From positions 1-52,332 of the forward strand of contig JAPLEF010000181.1 of NCBI GenBank assembly GCA_026391525.1: DNA of 52,332 nucleotides. The letters run 5' to 3'. Shown here in pieces: positions 1-7,944 of this stretch; the first letter of the stretch is position 1, and every line of letters starts with the position of its first letter. The DNA comes from Sphingobacteriales bacterium (GTDB lineage Bacteria; Bacteroidota; Bacteroidia; Chitinophagales; Chitinophagaceae). The position numbers were made by a program, and so were the translations under genes. The notes under the pieces were generated by a model. That model was not told the origin of the DNA. It searched no databases and saw nothing but the letters and a program-made list of their open reading frames with translations.

Positions 1-28
1 ACGACCCGAAACAGAAAGACATTTTACA

Positions 29-1375
29 ATGACAGGAAGAACCTTAATCAAAAATATTAACATCATTAACGAAGGGCAAATAATCGTTCAAGATCTCTTA
101 ATTGACAATGGTATAATTCAAAAAATCGGTGGACACCATAACGCCCTGAATGCAAGAATGATTGATGGAACGGGAAAGTATTTATTTCCTGGTATCATCG
201 ATGGACAAGTTCATTTCCGTGAACCCGGATTAACACACAAAGGAGACCTCTATTCAGAAAGTTTAGCTGCCGTTGCTGGTGGGGTAACTTCTTTTATTGA
301 TATGCCCAATACCTTGCCGAATGTATTGACCATTGAAATCTTAAAAGAAAAATATCAAATAGCCGCTGACAAATCTTTAGCCAATTTTGGTTTTTTTTTA
401 GGTGTTAATGGCGACAATCTCGATGAAGTAATTAAACTCGATACCTCTGAACTTCTAGGCGTTTCTGATGACGGACTTTACTTTACAAAAAGAGGGAACC
501 TGCTTGCCGACAATCCAGCAACAATGGAAAAGCTTTTTGCCAACTGCAAATCCATTATCGCCATTCATGCTGAAAAAGAGCAAATAGTAGAAGCAAACGA
601 GCAGCTTTACAGAGAAAAATATGGTGAAAATGTGCCTATAGCATTTCACCCGATTATCAGAAGCGAAAAAGCTTGTTACGAAGCAACTAAAAGAGCAATC
701 GAAATAGCTAACAAACACAAGGCACGACTTCACATTTTGCATTTGACAACAGAAGCGGAAACACATCTGTTCAGGAATGATATTCCTTTAAAAGAAAAAA
801 ATATTACTACCGAAGTATCGGTTCATCATCTTTGGTTTTCCGACAAAGATTATAAGCGTTTGGGAACTTTAATAAAATGGAACCCTGCCATAAAAACCGA
901 AAAAGATAAAAGAGGGCTTTTAAAAGCTTTGTTGGATGATCGAATTGATATCATAACTACAGATCACGCGCCTCACACATTAGAAGAAAAACAAAAGCCT
1001 TATTTTCAATCAATGTCGGGTGCACCTATTGTTCAGCATTCGTTGAATATTATGCTCGAGTTTTTCAAACAAGGACTAATCTCATTAGAAAAAATTGCTG
1101 AAAAAATGTGCCATAGTCCAGCTATTCTTTACCGTATAGAAAAAAGGGGATTCATTCGGGAAGGCTATTTTGCAGACCTCACTATTGTTGACTTAAATTC
1201 AAGCTGGACAGTTGATAAGAATAATATTTTATCCAAATGCGCGTGGTCACCATTAGAAGGAACAACTTTTGAAACGAAAGTGACCCATACATTTGTAAAT
1301 GGATATTTAGTTTATGAGAATGGGCATTTTCGCGAAACACAAAAAGGACAGCCATTAACCACTTCAAAGCAATAG
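29..1375 (+). CDS. pyrC: dihydroorotase (class I-like, Bacteroidota variant)
   Basis: Dihydroorotase closes N-carbamoyl-aspartate to dihydroorotate in cytoplasmic pyrimidine synthesis. The 448-residue protein has the amidohydrolase plan: a metal-site motif DGQVHFREPG near residues 58-67, DMPNT near 91-95, His180 in AIHAE, HILHLT near 235-240 and TDHAPH near 311-316. Two usual metal ligands are changed. The first His of the HxH pair is Gln60, and the segment that normally carries the carboxylated lysine (KxFMGSSTG-type) reads GVSDDGLYFTKRGN around residue 144. I believe similar variants occur in other Bacteroidota dihydroorotases, so this is probably a lineage form and not a dead enzyme; an inactive pseudo-DHOase cannot be excluded. 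A nine-T run (391-399) inside the gene keeps frame. The next gene follows at once. The local base composition is AT-richer than in the rest of the window. Confidence 0.88.
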   Translation: MTGRTLIKNINIINEGQIIVQDLLIDNGIIQKIGGHHNALNARMIDGTGKYLFPGIIDGQVHFREPGLTHKGDLYSESLAAVAGGVTSFIDMPNTLPNVLTIEILKEKYQIAADKSLANFGFFLGVNGDNLDEVIKLDTSELLGVSDDGLYFTKRGNLLADNPATMEKLFANCKSIIAIHAEKEQIVEANEQLYREKYGENVPIAFHPIIRSEKACYEATKRAIEIANKHKARLHILHLTTEAETHLFRNDIPLKEKNITTEVSVHHLWFSDKDYKRLGTLIKWNPAIKTEKDKRGLLKALLDDRIDIITTDHAPHTLEEKQKPYFQSMSGAPIVQHSLNIMLEFFKQGLISLEKIAEKMCHSPAILYRIEKRGFIREGYFADLTIVDLNSSWTVDKNNILSKCAWSPLEGTTFETKVTHTFVNGYLVYENGHFRETQKGQPLTTSKQ

Positions 1376-1390
1376 TTGAATTTTATTTCT

Positions 1391-2227
1391 ATGTTTCTAA
1401 ATAGAAAATTGCTTATAGCTACAAAGCACCAAAAAGAAAGCGTGATAGCACCAATTCTTGAAAAAGAATTAGGAGTAATTTGTTTTATAGATGAAACTTT
1501 TGATACCGATACTTTGGGCACTTTTACAGGAGAAATTGAAAGAGAACTTGACCCAATTTCAACCGCCAGAGAAAAGTGCTTACAAGCAATGAAAATAAAT
1601 AACTGTGAATTGGGAATTGCCAGTGAAGGCTCCTTCGGACCACATCCATCAATTTTTTTTGTAACTGCTGATGATGAATTCCTGATTTTTATCGACAAGC
1701 TGAATAACATTGAAGTAGTAGTAAGAGAATTAAGTACATCAACTAATTTCGATGGCAAACTAATCACTACCCAAAAGGAACTTTTTGAATTTGCCCACAA
1801 AATAGGTTTCCCCTCGCATGGTTTAATTCTACGCAAATCGAAAGACGAAAAAACAGACATTCATAAAGGGATAACGGATATAGAAAATTTACAGAAATCA
1901 TTTGAGCAGCTATATGAAAAATGTAATGCTGTTTATGTAGAAACCGATATGAGAGCTATGTTTAACCCTACCCGAATGAATGTGATTGAAAAGGCAGCAC
2001 AGAAATTGGCGGATAAAATCAAATCTACATGCCCTCAATGCCAAATGCCAGGTTTTGGAATAACGGAAGCTAAAAAGGGACTTCCATGTAGCTTATGCGG
2101 TTCAGCAACAAACTCAATACTCAGCTACATTTATATTTGTCAAAGTTGCCAATTCATCAAAGAAGAAATGTATCCTCATCATAAAACAACCGAAGACCCA
2201 ACTTATTGCGACTATTGTAATCCTTGA
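1391..2227 (+). CDS. DUF6671 family protein with C-terminal zinc-ribbon cysteines
   Basis: This 278-residue protein resembles the DUF6671 family; no biochemical function is known to me. The N-terminal part begins with RKLLIATKHQKE, followed by conserved-looking acidic and glycine motifs such as FDTDTLGTFTGEIE and ASEGSFGPHP. The C-terminal 70 residues contain four CxxC-type pairs (CPQC, CSLC, CQSC, CDYC), consistent with two zinc ribbons. A TTG codon at 1376 directly abuts the pyrC stop and could start the frame five codons earlier. I prefer the ATG at 1391 because the family-like sequence begins there. The close spacing implies co-transcription with pyrC, but no functional link follows from the sequence. 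Composition is AT-rich, as in pyrC. Confidence 0.75.
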   Translation: MFLNRKLLIATKHQKESVIAPILEKELGVICFIDETFDTDTLGTFTGEIERELDPISTAREKCLQAMKINNCELGIASEGSFGPHPSIFFVTADDEFLIFIDKLNNIEVVVRELSTSTNFDGKLITTQKELFEFAHKIGFPSHGLILRKSKDEKTDIHKGITDIENLQKSFEQLYEKCNAVYVETDMRAMFNPTRMNVIEKAAQKLADKIKSTCPQCQMPGFGITEAKKGLPCSLCGSATNSILSYIYICQSCQFIKEEMYPHHKTTEDPTYCDYCNP

Positions 2228-2612
2228 ACTAAAATTTTTAGATAAACTAGCAATGTACTCCGTTTTCACAAAGCAAAAGTAATACCAATGTGATTTATAT
2301 AATATGCCAATATTTTATAAATCTTATCCCGAATGCTTTCGGGAGTATATGCCGATGGTATCAAACAAATAGTACAATGAGGCGATAGCCGATATTGGAC
2401 TATATTGTTTGTCCAATCGGTAAGGCGATAGCCGATATTGGACTATATTGTTTGTCCAATCGGTATAATGCTAGAAACTCATGAGCCAGATAGGTAAGGC
2501 ACAATTGGCCTATTGGAAGCAGGAACAAGATTTGGGTGTATGGGTAGGAACACTTGAGCCAGTGAATTGGATAAGAACACTTGCGCCAGAAAAATACTTG
2601 CGACAGAAAAAA
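2228..2612. other. gene-free 385-bp stretch with repeats and hairpins
   Basis: No convincing gene lies here. The stretch contains a small palindrome at 2328-2343 (CCCGAA-TGCT-TTCGGG), a perfect 43-bp tandem duplication at 2380-2465, and four imperfect copies of a motif like GAACACTTGCGCCAGA at about 2475-2490, 2547-2564, 2574-2590 and 2593-2608. It lies between AT-rich pyrC/DUF6671 and the more GC-rich chromosome-like genes to the right, so it may be the scar of an insertion or rearrangement. That reading is inference. Confidence 0.7.
2380..2465. repeat. perfect 43-bp tandem direct repeat, two units, each with an inner inverted repeat
   Basis: The units are 2380-2422 and 2423-2465 and are identical. 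Each begins AGGCGATAGCCGATATTGGA and ends TTGTCCAATCGGTA. Within a unit, TTGGAC and GTCCAA flank a TATATTGTTT loop, and the outer CCGAT/ATCGG extends the stem with a two-base bulge, so each unit can fold into a hairpin. Confidence 0.95.
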
Positions 2613-3773
2613 TCACTTCAACGTCTTCTCTAAAAATTCATCAAGGGCATCGTCCCGCAATCCTGTAGCGATGATAGTGCCAGTAGGGTCGAGCAGTACA
2701 TTATATGGAATACCATCGAAGCCGTAGAGCGGTACAGCCGCATTGCGCCAGCCTTTCAGATCGCTGATCTGTTTCCAACTCAGCTTGTCTTCTTTAATGG
2801 CATTGAGCCAGGCTGTTTTATCTTCATCCAAAGACACACCTAAAACGGTAAAGTTTTTCGATTTGTATTTGTTGTAGGCAGCTACAACATTTGGATTTTC
2901 ACCCCTGCATGGCCCACACCAACTCGCCCAAAAATCTACCAGCACATAACTTCCCTGAAGACTACTGAGGCTGAATGGTTTGCCTTCGGCATCTGTCATG
3001 CTTATTTCAGGGGCTTTGTCACCAATGCCCGGTGCTTTAGAAATTTGTTGGGCATCTTTTTTCGATTGCTCTAATTGAGTAACATATTTCTGGTATTGTT
3101 GCACGATACCTTCAATGCCCTTATGTTTAGGAAAGCGTTTCGGTAAGGAACTGATGGTTGCTTGCAATAAAGGAGGATCAATTTCCCTCGTATAGCCCAA
3201 CGCAAAAATCACTACAACCGGATTTGAACAGGTATCGATAAAGTTGATCAGAAATTTTTCTTGCTCTTTTTGTAAGCGATCATATTTTGCTTGAAAAAGT
3301 TGGCGGGCGCTGTCTGTTTTCAAACTATCTGCTTCTTTTTGCAATGCAAACTGATCATCCGATTGATTCACCATCTTTACCAGAAATTGTTGAAGGATGC
3401 TGTTCGCTTTCCCCGGTAGGGTATAGTCTGCAAATTGCTTCGCCTTGGCATCCGCTTTCAAAACCAATTGCTCCTGTTCATTGATGAATAGAAAAGCCAA
3501 GGGCGCATCTTTAAACCTTATCCGATAAAGTGACTGCTCACTTGCAGTTGAAGAGACCGTGAATTTTCCCTGAACAAGTTTTGCCGTATCCACCACTTCA
3601 GGCCGCTTTTCATTGAAATACAACGCATCGAGGTAAACTTCCTGATCGGGGAGATTACTGATATTTCCTTCCAAAGAAAAATTTCCGGCGTCTTTCTTAC
3701 TACTGCATGCTGAAAATAAAACAGCCACAAGTGTAAAGCGTAACAGATTAACTAAATAAAAAGGCTTAACCAT
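2613..3773 (-). CDS. TlpA-type thiol-disulfide oxidoreductase lipoprotein
   Basis: A lipid-anchored periplasmic thioredoxin-like protein of 386 residues. The N-terminus is hydrophobic and ends in a lipobox, LFSACSS, which predicts lipidation on the Cys. The next roughly 200 residues resemble the DUF4369-type domain common in Bacteroidota TlpA relatives. The C-terminal 140 residues form an AhpC/TSA-thioredoxin domain with the active site WASWCGPC and the lead-in GDKAPEISMTDAEGK. The frame extends to 3791, but the ATG at 3773 is preferred: it places the signal peptide at the N-terminus and overlaps the gatB stop in the sequence ATGGTTAA, typical of translational coupling. It probably reduces disulfides or assists cytochrome maturation in the periplasm; the substrate is unknown. 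Confidence 0.87.
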   Translation of the reverse strand: MVKPFYLVNLLRFTLVAVLFSACSSKKDAGNFSLEGNISNLPDQEVYLDALYFNEKRPEVVDTAKLVQGKFTVSSTASEQSLYRIRFKDAPLAFLFINEQEQLVLKADAKAKQFADYTLPGKANSILQQFLVKMVNQSDDQFALQKEADSLKTDSARQLFQAKYDRLQKEQEKFLINFIDTCSNPVVVIFALGYTREIDPPLLQATISSLPKRFPKHKGIEGIVQQYQKYVTQLEQSKKDAQQISKAPGIGDKAPEISMTDAEGKPFSLSSLQGSYVLVDFWASWCGPCRGENPNVVAAYNKYKSKNFTVLGVSLDEDKTAWLNAIKEDKLSWKQISDLKGWRNAAVPLYGFDGIPYNVLLDPTGTIIATGLRDDALDEFLEKTLK

Positions 3774-5220
3774 TTTGTTGTAATTTTTCAATGAGTAATT
3801 GTTGTACTTTTTCCATGTCGGCTTTTCCTTTGCTGCGCTTCTTCACTTCGCCCGCAAAAAGGCCTATCAATGCTTTTTTACCTGCATGATACGCTTTTAC
3901 TTTATCGGGCATGGCATTCAGTGTTTCAGATACCCAGTTTTCGAGCGCATTACCATCTTGTTCCTGTATCAGATTGAGCTCGGTTGCCACATCAAGCGCT
4001 GATAAACCTGGTCGCTTAATCATACCAGACAATAAACGGGTAGATGCCGTATTGAAATGAATTTTGCCGGATTCTGTTAAACTAACAATTTCGGCTATAC
4101 GCAATGGAGATAGCGGAAATTCAAGGATGGAAATTTGGTGATCGTTGGTATATTGCTTGATCGGACCCAACATCCAGTTCGCCATGGTTTTGTATTTGGG
4201 CAGATAGGTTACAAGAGATTCATAGAAAGCCACTTCTTCCTTATCCTGACAAATGGCATTGGCATCATACTCGCTTAATCCAAAATCCTGCTTGTATTTT
4301 TCTATCAGCATTTGAGGAAGCAACGGCAAACCGGAACGGATTTTTTCGATAAAAGTTTCAGATAGCACGAATGCAGGCAGGTCGGGTTCCGAAAAATAAC
4401 GGTAATCATCTGCTTCTTCTTTGTTGCGCAGCGGAAAACTTATTTGCTTATCGGCATCAAAACTCCTGGTCTGCTGAATGATGGGCTCATTTTTTTCTAT
4501 ACATTCAATTTGCCTTTGCATTTCCAGCTCAATGGCCTTTTTTACATTCCTGATGCTGTTGAGGTTTTTTATTTCTACACGGGTTCCCAGTTTTTGGTCT
4601 CCTTGCAGCCGGATCGAAATATTGGCATCACAACGCATGCTTCCTTCTTCCATATTGCCATCGCAAACATCCAGCCAGCGAAGCATACGCCGTAATTCAG
4701 TAAGGAAGGCATGTGCGGCTTCCGGACTGTGAATTGCTGGTTCGGTTACCATTTCCAATAATGGGATACCGGCCCTGTTGAGGTCAATGCAGGTATTCCG
4801 TTCATCTGCATCATGAATACTTTTTCCGGCATCTTCTTCAAGATGAATACGGTTCAAAGCAATTTGCATTTTTTCATCTTCAACAGTAATCTCTAGATAG
4901 CCTCCCTCGCAAATCGGTGCAGTGTGTTGACTAATCTGATAGCCCTTCGGCAGATCCGGATAAAAATAATGCTTCCTTGCAAAATAATTTTCATGCTGTA
5001 TGGTGCAATTCAATGCCAAACCAAGTTTAACCGCAAGTTCAATAGCTTTTTTGTTGATCACCGGTAATGTGCCGGGCAATGCTAAAGAAACCGGGCTCAC
5101 CTGTGTATTAGGTTCAGCGCCAAAAGCGGTTAAGTCGCTGCAAAAAAGTTTGGTTTGGGTTTGCAATTGTGCATGCACTTCCAGGCCCACCACGAGTTCG
5201 TATTTTGCTGAGTGATTCAC
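3766..5220 (-). CDS. gatB: aspartyl/glutamyl-tRNA amidotransferase subunit B
   Basis: GatB is the kinase/activation subunit of the GatCAB complex, which converts misacylated Glu-tRNA(Gln) or Asp-tRNA(Asn) to the amide form. The 484-residue length is normal. Diagnostic segments are LVVGLEVHAQLQTQTKLFCSD at the N-terminus, YFYPDLPKGYQISQ, HLEEDAGKSIHD, NRAGIPLLEMVTEP, and a C-terminal YqeY-like tail domain. The first codon is GTG (GTG AAT CAC TCA); no ATG in frame lies close enough to replace it without removing the conserved EVH region. It overlaps the downstream TlpA gene by 8 bp. gatA and gatC are not in the window, as is common for dispersed gat genes. Confidence 0.96.
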   Translation of the reverse strand: MNHSAKYELVVGLEVHAQLQTQTKLFCSDLTAFGAEPNTQVSPVSLALPGTLPVINKKAIELAVKLGLALNCTIQHENYFARKHYFYPDLPKGYQISQHTAPICEGGYLEITVEDEKMQIALNRIHLEEDAGKSIHDADERNTCIDLNRAGIPLLEMVTEPAIHSPEAAHAFLTELRRMLRWLDVCDGNMEEGSMRCDANISIRLQGDQKLGTRVEIKNLNSIRNVKKAIELEMQRQIECIEKNEPIIQQTRSFDADKQISFPLRNKEEADDYRYFSEPDLPAFVLSETFIEKIRSGLPLLPQMLIEKYKQDFGLSEYDANAICQDKEEVAFYESLVTYLPKYKTMANWMLGPIKQYTNDHQISILEFPLSPLRIAEIVSLTESGKIHFNTASTRLLSGMIKRPGLSALDVATELNLIQEQDGNALENWVSETLNAMPDKVKAYHAGKKALIGLFAGEVKKRSKGKADMEKVQQLLIEKLQQNG

Positions 5221-5259
5221 AACGCAAATTTAATGTAAACCCAAGGGCTATCAGCATAA

Positions 5260-5289
5260 AAAAAACATCTCAATGAAGCGATGTTTTTT
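5260..5289 (-). terminator. bidirectional rho-independent terminator
   Basis: AAAAAACATC and GATGTTTTTT form a 10-bp stem around a 10-base loop. It lies between the 3' end of the PDZ gene (5317) and the gatB start (5220). In minus orientation the T-run extends to eight bases, which suits termination after the PDZ gene. Confidence 0.75.
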
Positions 5290-5316
5290 GGGCATATTGA
5301 ATCAAGTGCGGGGCTG

Positions 5317-6390
5317 CTATAAATTGGCCGTCTTTAGTTTTTTAGGAATCTTGATTTCAAACTGCTGTTCAATACCATTGCGTTTTGCTTTAATGGTATA
5401 TTTATTTTTTTCAGCATTTTCCATCAATTGTTCCCGGGCATCATCGGTGTTGTTGATGCTAATTCCGGCAATTGTGGTAATGATATCATCTTTCTTTAAT
5501 CCTGCATTTGCAGCGGCTGAACTGTCGGCCACCTCGATGATCTTAACACCTGAACCATCTTCGGTATCCTGAATTTTTAGTCCGAGTTTTTGTCTGCGTG
5601 GAAATGTACTGATTTCATATTCACCGGTATTGCCTCTTTGAATATCCCAGCGATTCATTTCCGACAGATTTTGTAATTCCTGTAACTCACGCATCTGATC
5701 CATATCGGGAACGGGAGGTACAGGTGGAACAGGCGGAATCGTGAATGTTTTTTGACCACCCTCAGGTGTACTGAATGAAAAACTCATCACTTCAGATTCC
5801 TTCTCCCCCAATTTCACTTTAACCGACTTCTCTTTTCCTTTCCTCAGGTATCGGATTTTTACTTCTTCACCGGGTTTATTCGACCTGATGGCAGCGGAAA
5901 GCGATTCGGGGCTGCTGATTTTTTCGTCATTAACCTTAGTGATGATATCATCAACCTGCAATCCTGCTTTTTCTGCAGCAGTACCGCCGTTTACATTTGT
6001 GATGATTGCACCTTTATAATCAATGGCAGTATTTACACCCAGAAAAGCCCTTTTTTCAGGTTTTCCGGAGCTGTTCCAGGAGAAGCTGCCTTCACCCGGG
6101 AAATCCATCCCCTCGGCAAACTGCATTTCATCACCATCACGCACAATGATTTTTCTTTTGTTCACCGTAATACCATCTTCATTATACTCTACCATGGGTT
6201 TTCCATTGATCAAAACCTTGTCGCCGTTGATCTGGATAGTTACCTTGGTGTCTTTGTCGCCTTTCTTACGGATGATGATTTCCTGTGTTACCGATTCATC
6301 CTTTTTTTGAATACCATCTTCTTGTGCTACTACCTTGTACCCGAAAAAAGAAAAGAACCAGGGTAAGAAGGCAAAAACTACTTTTTTCAT
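5317..6390 (-). CDS. secreted protein with two PDZ domains, no protease domain
   Basis: A 357-residue exported protein with a signal peptide at residues 1-22 (VVFAFLPWFFSFFGYKVVAQ). Residues about 115-195 form a PDZ domain (FLGVNTAI, then AEKAGLQVDDIITKVND) and residues about 265-350 a second one (LGLKIQDTEDGSGVKIIEV, then AANAGLKKDDIITTIAG). Between them lies a short proline-valine repeat (PPVPPVPPVP). No serine protease domain or catalytic triad is present, so it is not a DegP-type protease; binding or scaffolding in the periplasm is the likely role. It has its own candidate promoter upstream and a terminator downstream, so it appears monocistronic. Confidence 0.82.
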   Translation of the reverse strand: MKKVVFAFLPWFFSFFGYKVVAQEDGIQKKDESVTQEIIIRKKGDKDTKVTIQINGDKVLINGKPMVEYNEDGITVNKRKIIVRDGDEMQFAEGMDFPGEGSFSWNSSGKPEKRAFLGVNTAIDYKGAIITNVNGGTAAEKAGLQVDDIITKVNDEKISSPESLSAAIRSNKPGEEVKIRYLRKGKEKSVKVKLGEKESEVMSFSFSTPEGGQKTFTIPPVPPVPPVPDMDQMRELQELQNLSEMNRWDIQRGNTGEYEISTFPRRQKLGLKIQDTEDGSGVKIIEVADSSAAANAGLKKDDIITTIAGISINNTDDAREQLMENAEKNKYTIKAKRNGIEQQFEIKIPKKLKTANL

Positions 6391-6425
6391 AATGAATGAT
6401 TTAATGTACGAAATGTTTAGTAGTT

Positions 6426-6433
6426 CAAAACTA
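6426..6433 (-). promoter_or_regulatory. candidate -7 element for the PDZ gene
   Basis: Minus-strand TAGTTTTG matches the Bacteroidota -7 consensus TAnnTTTG, about 36 bp upstream of the ATG at 6390. No clean TTTG -33 partner is seen at the expected distance; a TTTCG lies roughly there. Confidence 0.5.
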
Positions 6434-6507
6434 AGCGCATTTTTTTAATTACGAAAGTTTTCGGATATATTTTTTTCCCTTTAACAAAGATTTGGCAAAT
6501 GAGATTA

Positions 6508-7395
6508 TCAGGCCAGGATCTCGTTTACATGATTATGGATATTGGCCGCAATTTTTCCGGTAGGAACGTCGTTATCGTCGTTGCCGAATGGGTCTTCAAT
6601 TTCTTCTGCGATCATTTCCAAACTCGCCAGTACATAAAAGATAAAAGCAACTACCGGGATTACATAATAGCCCAGAATGAACACATAGCCAAAGGGTAGG
6701 GTCATTACGTAGAAAAAGATGAATTTCTTGATGAACACACTGTAGGAAAAAGGGATTGGAGTATTTTTAATTCTCTCGCAGGCACCACAGATATCGGAGA
6801 AAGATTGCATTTCTGCATTGAGAACGATCAGCTGGTTCCCATCAATTTTATTTTGGGTATAACATTCATTGATATGATCGATCATCAGTTTGGCTACCTG
6901 ATTGGGGATATGTTTTTTATGATCGATATGATGAAGCGGGTGGCTATTTTCACCGTTGTCGAAAAGAGTAATCCGGGTATCTTCATTTCGCAGGTGATTG
7001 TGGAGTGCATAGGCAAAAGCGGGAATGATCTTTCTAAAAAAACTTCGTCCTTCCTGATCTTCCTTAGGAAGCATCACCGCCAGTTTTATCGCGAGATTCC
7101 TGCTGTTGTTCACCAATGCGCCCCAGAGTTTTCTTCCTTCCCACCATCGTTCGTATGCGGTATTCGTTCTGAAAACGAGTAGCATTGAAATGGCGAAGCC
7201 CAGCAAACTGTGCATCACGGGTATATTCTTCAAATGGCTGTTTTCAGAAAGTTTAAATACCCTGATTTCAAGAAAGGTGATCAACCAGGAATAGATACAG
7301 ATGCCGATGATGAGCGGAAACAGTTTACGGAATGTATCCGCTTTGTGAAACCGAAAAATAAAAGTAAACCAGTCTTTAGGATTGTAATTGATCAT
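6508..7395 (-). CDS. bestrophin-family (UPF0187/YneE-like) membrane channel protein
   Basis: A 295-residue inner-membrane protein of the bacterial bestrophin family, whose studied members are pentameric ion channels. Visible features are membrane segments near residues 25-45 (LFPLIIGICIYSWLITFLE), 60-78, and 225-255 (FIFFYVMTLPFGYVFILGYY, VVAFIFYVLASLE), the family motif RTNTAYERWWEGRKLWGALVNNSRN near residues 76-101, and the C-terminal EEIEDPFGNDDNDVP that is highly conserved in bestrophins. Its start overlaps the end of the upstream acetyltransferase gene by 20 bp, so the two are probably co-transcribed. The ion conducted is not evident from the sequence. Confidence 0.9.
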   Translation of the reverse strand: MINYNPKDWFTFIFRFHKADTFRKLFPLIIGICIYSWLITFLEIRVFKLSENSHLKNIPVMHSLLGFAISMLLVFRTNTAYERWWEGRKLWGALVNNSRNLAIKLAVMLPKEDQEGRSFFRKIIPAFAYALHNHLRNEDTRITLFDNGENSHPLHHIDHKKHIPNQVAKLMIDHINECYTQNKIDGNQLIVLNAEMQSFSDICGACERIKNTPIPFSYSVFIKKFIFFYVMTLPFGYVFILGYYVIPVVAFIFYVLASLEMIAEEIEDPFGNDDNDVPTGKIAANIHNHVNEILA

Positions 7396-7906
7396 GGTTT
7401 AAGTTTTTTACCTGATAGATTTTTATAACTGTATCCTCTTCGATGGTATTTCCAAGATACTTCATCCCTGCTTTTTCTAATACACGAATGGAAGCGACAT
7501 TATCTATATGAGCCTTGCCAAATATCTCCTCAATATGCAATTGTGTAAATCCATATTGAATGCATTTTTTTGCAGCTTCTGTTGCATAACCATTTCCCCA
7601 TTGGCCTGGAAGAAGGCGGTATCCCAGGTCGGTGTTTTGGGTTTCTGTAACGAATTTCAGTCCACACCAGCCTATGAATGTTCCATCTTTCCGGGTATGT
7701 ATGGCCCAACGCCCACGATTGATTTGATATTGAGGCAATATGATATTTTCCAGAATTTCTAAAGCATGCGCTTCGTTTCTCAAGGCAGGTTCATCGATAT
7801 ACCGCAATACTTCCGGTGATGTATTCAACTTCAGCAAAAGGCCAGTATCTGCCAACGTGAATTCCCTCAGGATCAGCCTTTCTGTTTCAAAGATAATTTT
7901 CATCAT
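7376..7906 (-). CDS. GNAT-family N-acetyltransferase (RimJ/RimL-like)
   Basis: A 176-residue acetyl-CoA-dependent N-acetyltransferase. It opens with FETERLILREFTLADTGLLL, typical of the RimJ/RimL branch. The acetyl-CoA-binding motif is LGYRLLPGQWGNGYATEAAK near residues 95-115, and IDNVASIRVLEKAGMKYLG near residues 135-155 is the conserved motif B region. Two adjacent ATG codons (7906, 7903) could start it. It overlaps the bestrophin gene downstream and lies 38 bp from alaS upstream. The substrate (ribosomal protein, tRNA-derived or small molecule) cannot be told. Confidence 0.88.
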   Translation of the reverse strand: MMKIIFETERLILREFTLADTGLLLKLNTSPEVLRYIDEPALRNEAHALEILENIILPQYQINRGRWAIHTRKDGTFIGWCGLKFVTETQNTDLGYRLLPGQWGNGYATEAAKKCIQYGFTQLHIEEIFGKAHIDNVASIRVLEKAGMKYLGNTIEEDTVIKIYQVKNLNHDQLQS

Positions 7907-7944
7907 GATGGCTTATGAGGTACTAACGGTAACGTATAAAAGCT

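Noticed and set aside
391-399. Nine-T run in pyrC as a possible frameshift site
   Set aside because: The frame is continuous through it (Gly-Phe-Phe-Leu), and no alternative long frame begins there.
2380-2465. Possible CRISPR repeat pair
   Set aside because: Two abutting identical units with no spacer between them, no further units and no cas genes; a tandem duplication explains it.
2228-2612. tRNA or other known structured RNA in the gene-free stretch
   Set aside because: Hairpins are present, but no cloverleaf, CCA-adjacent acceptor stem or recognised RNA family pattern.
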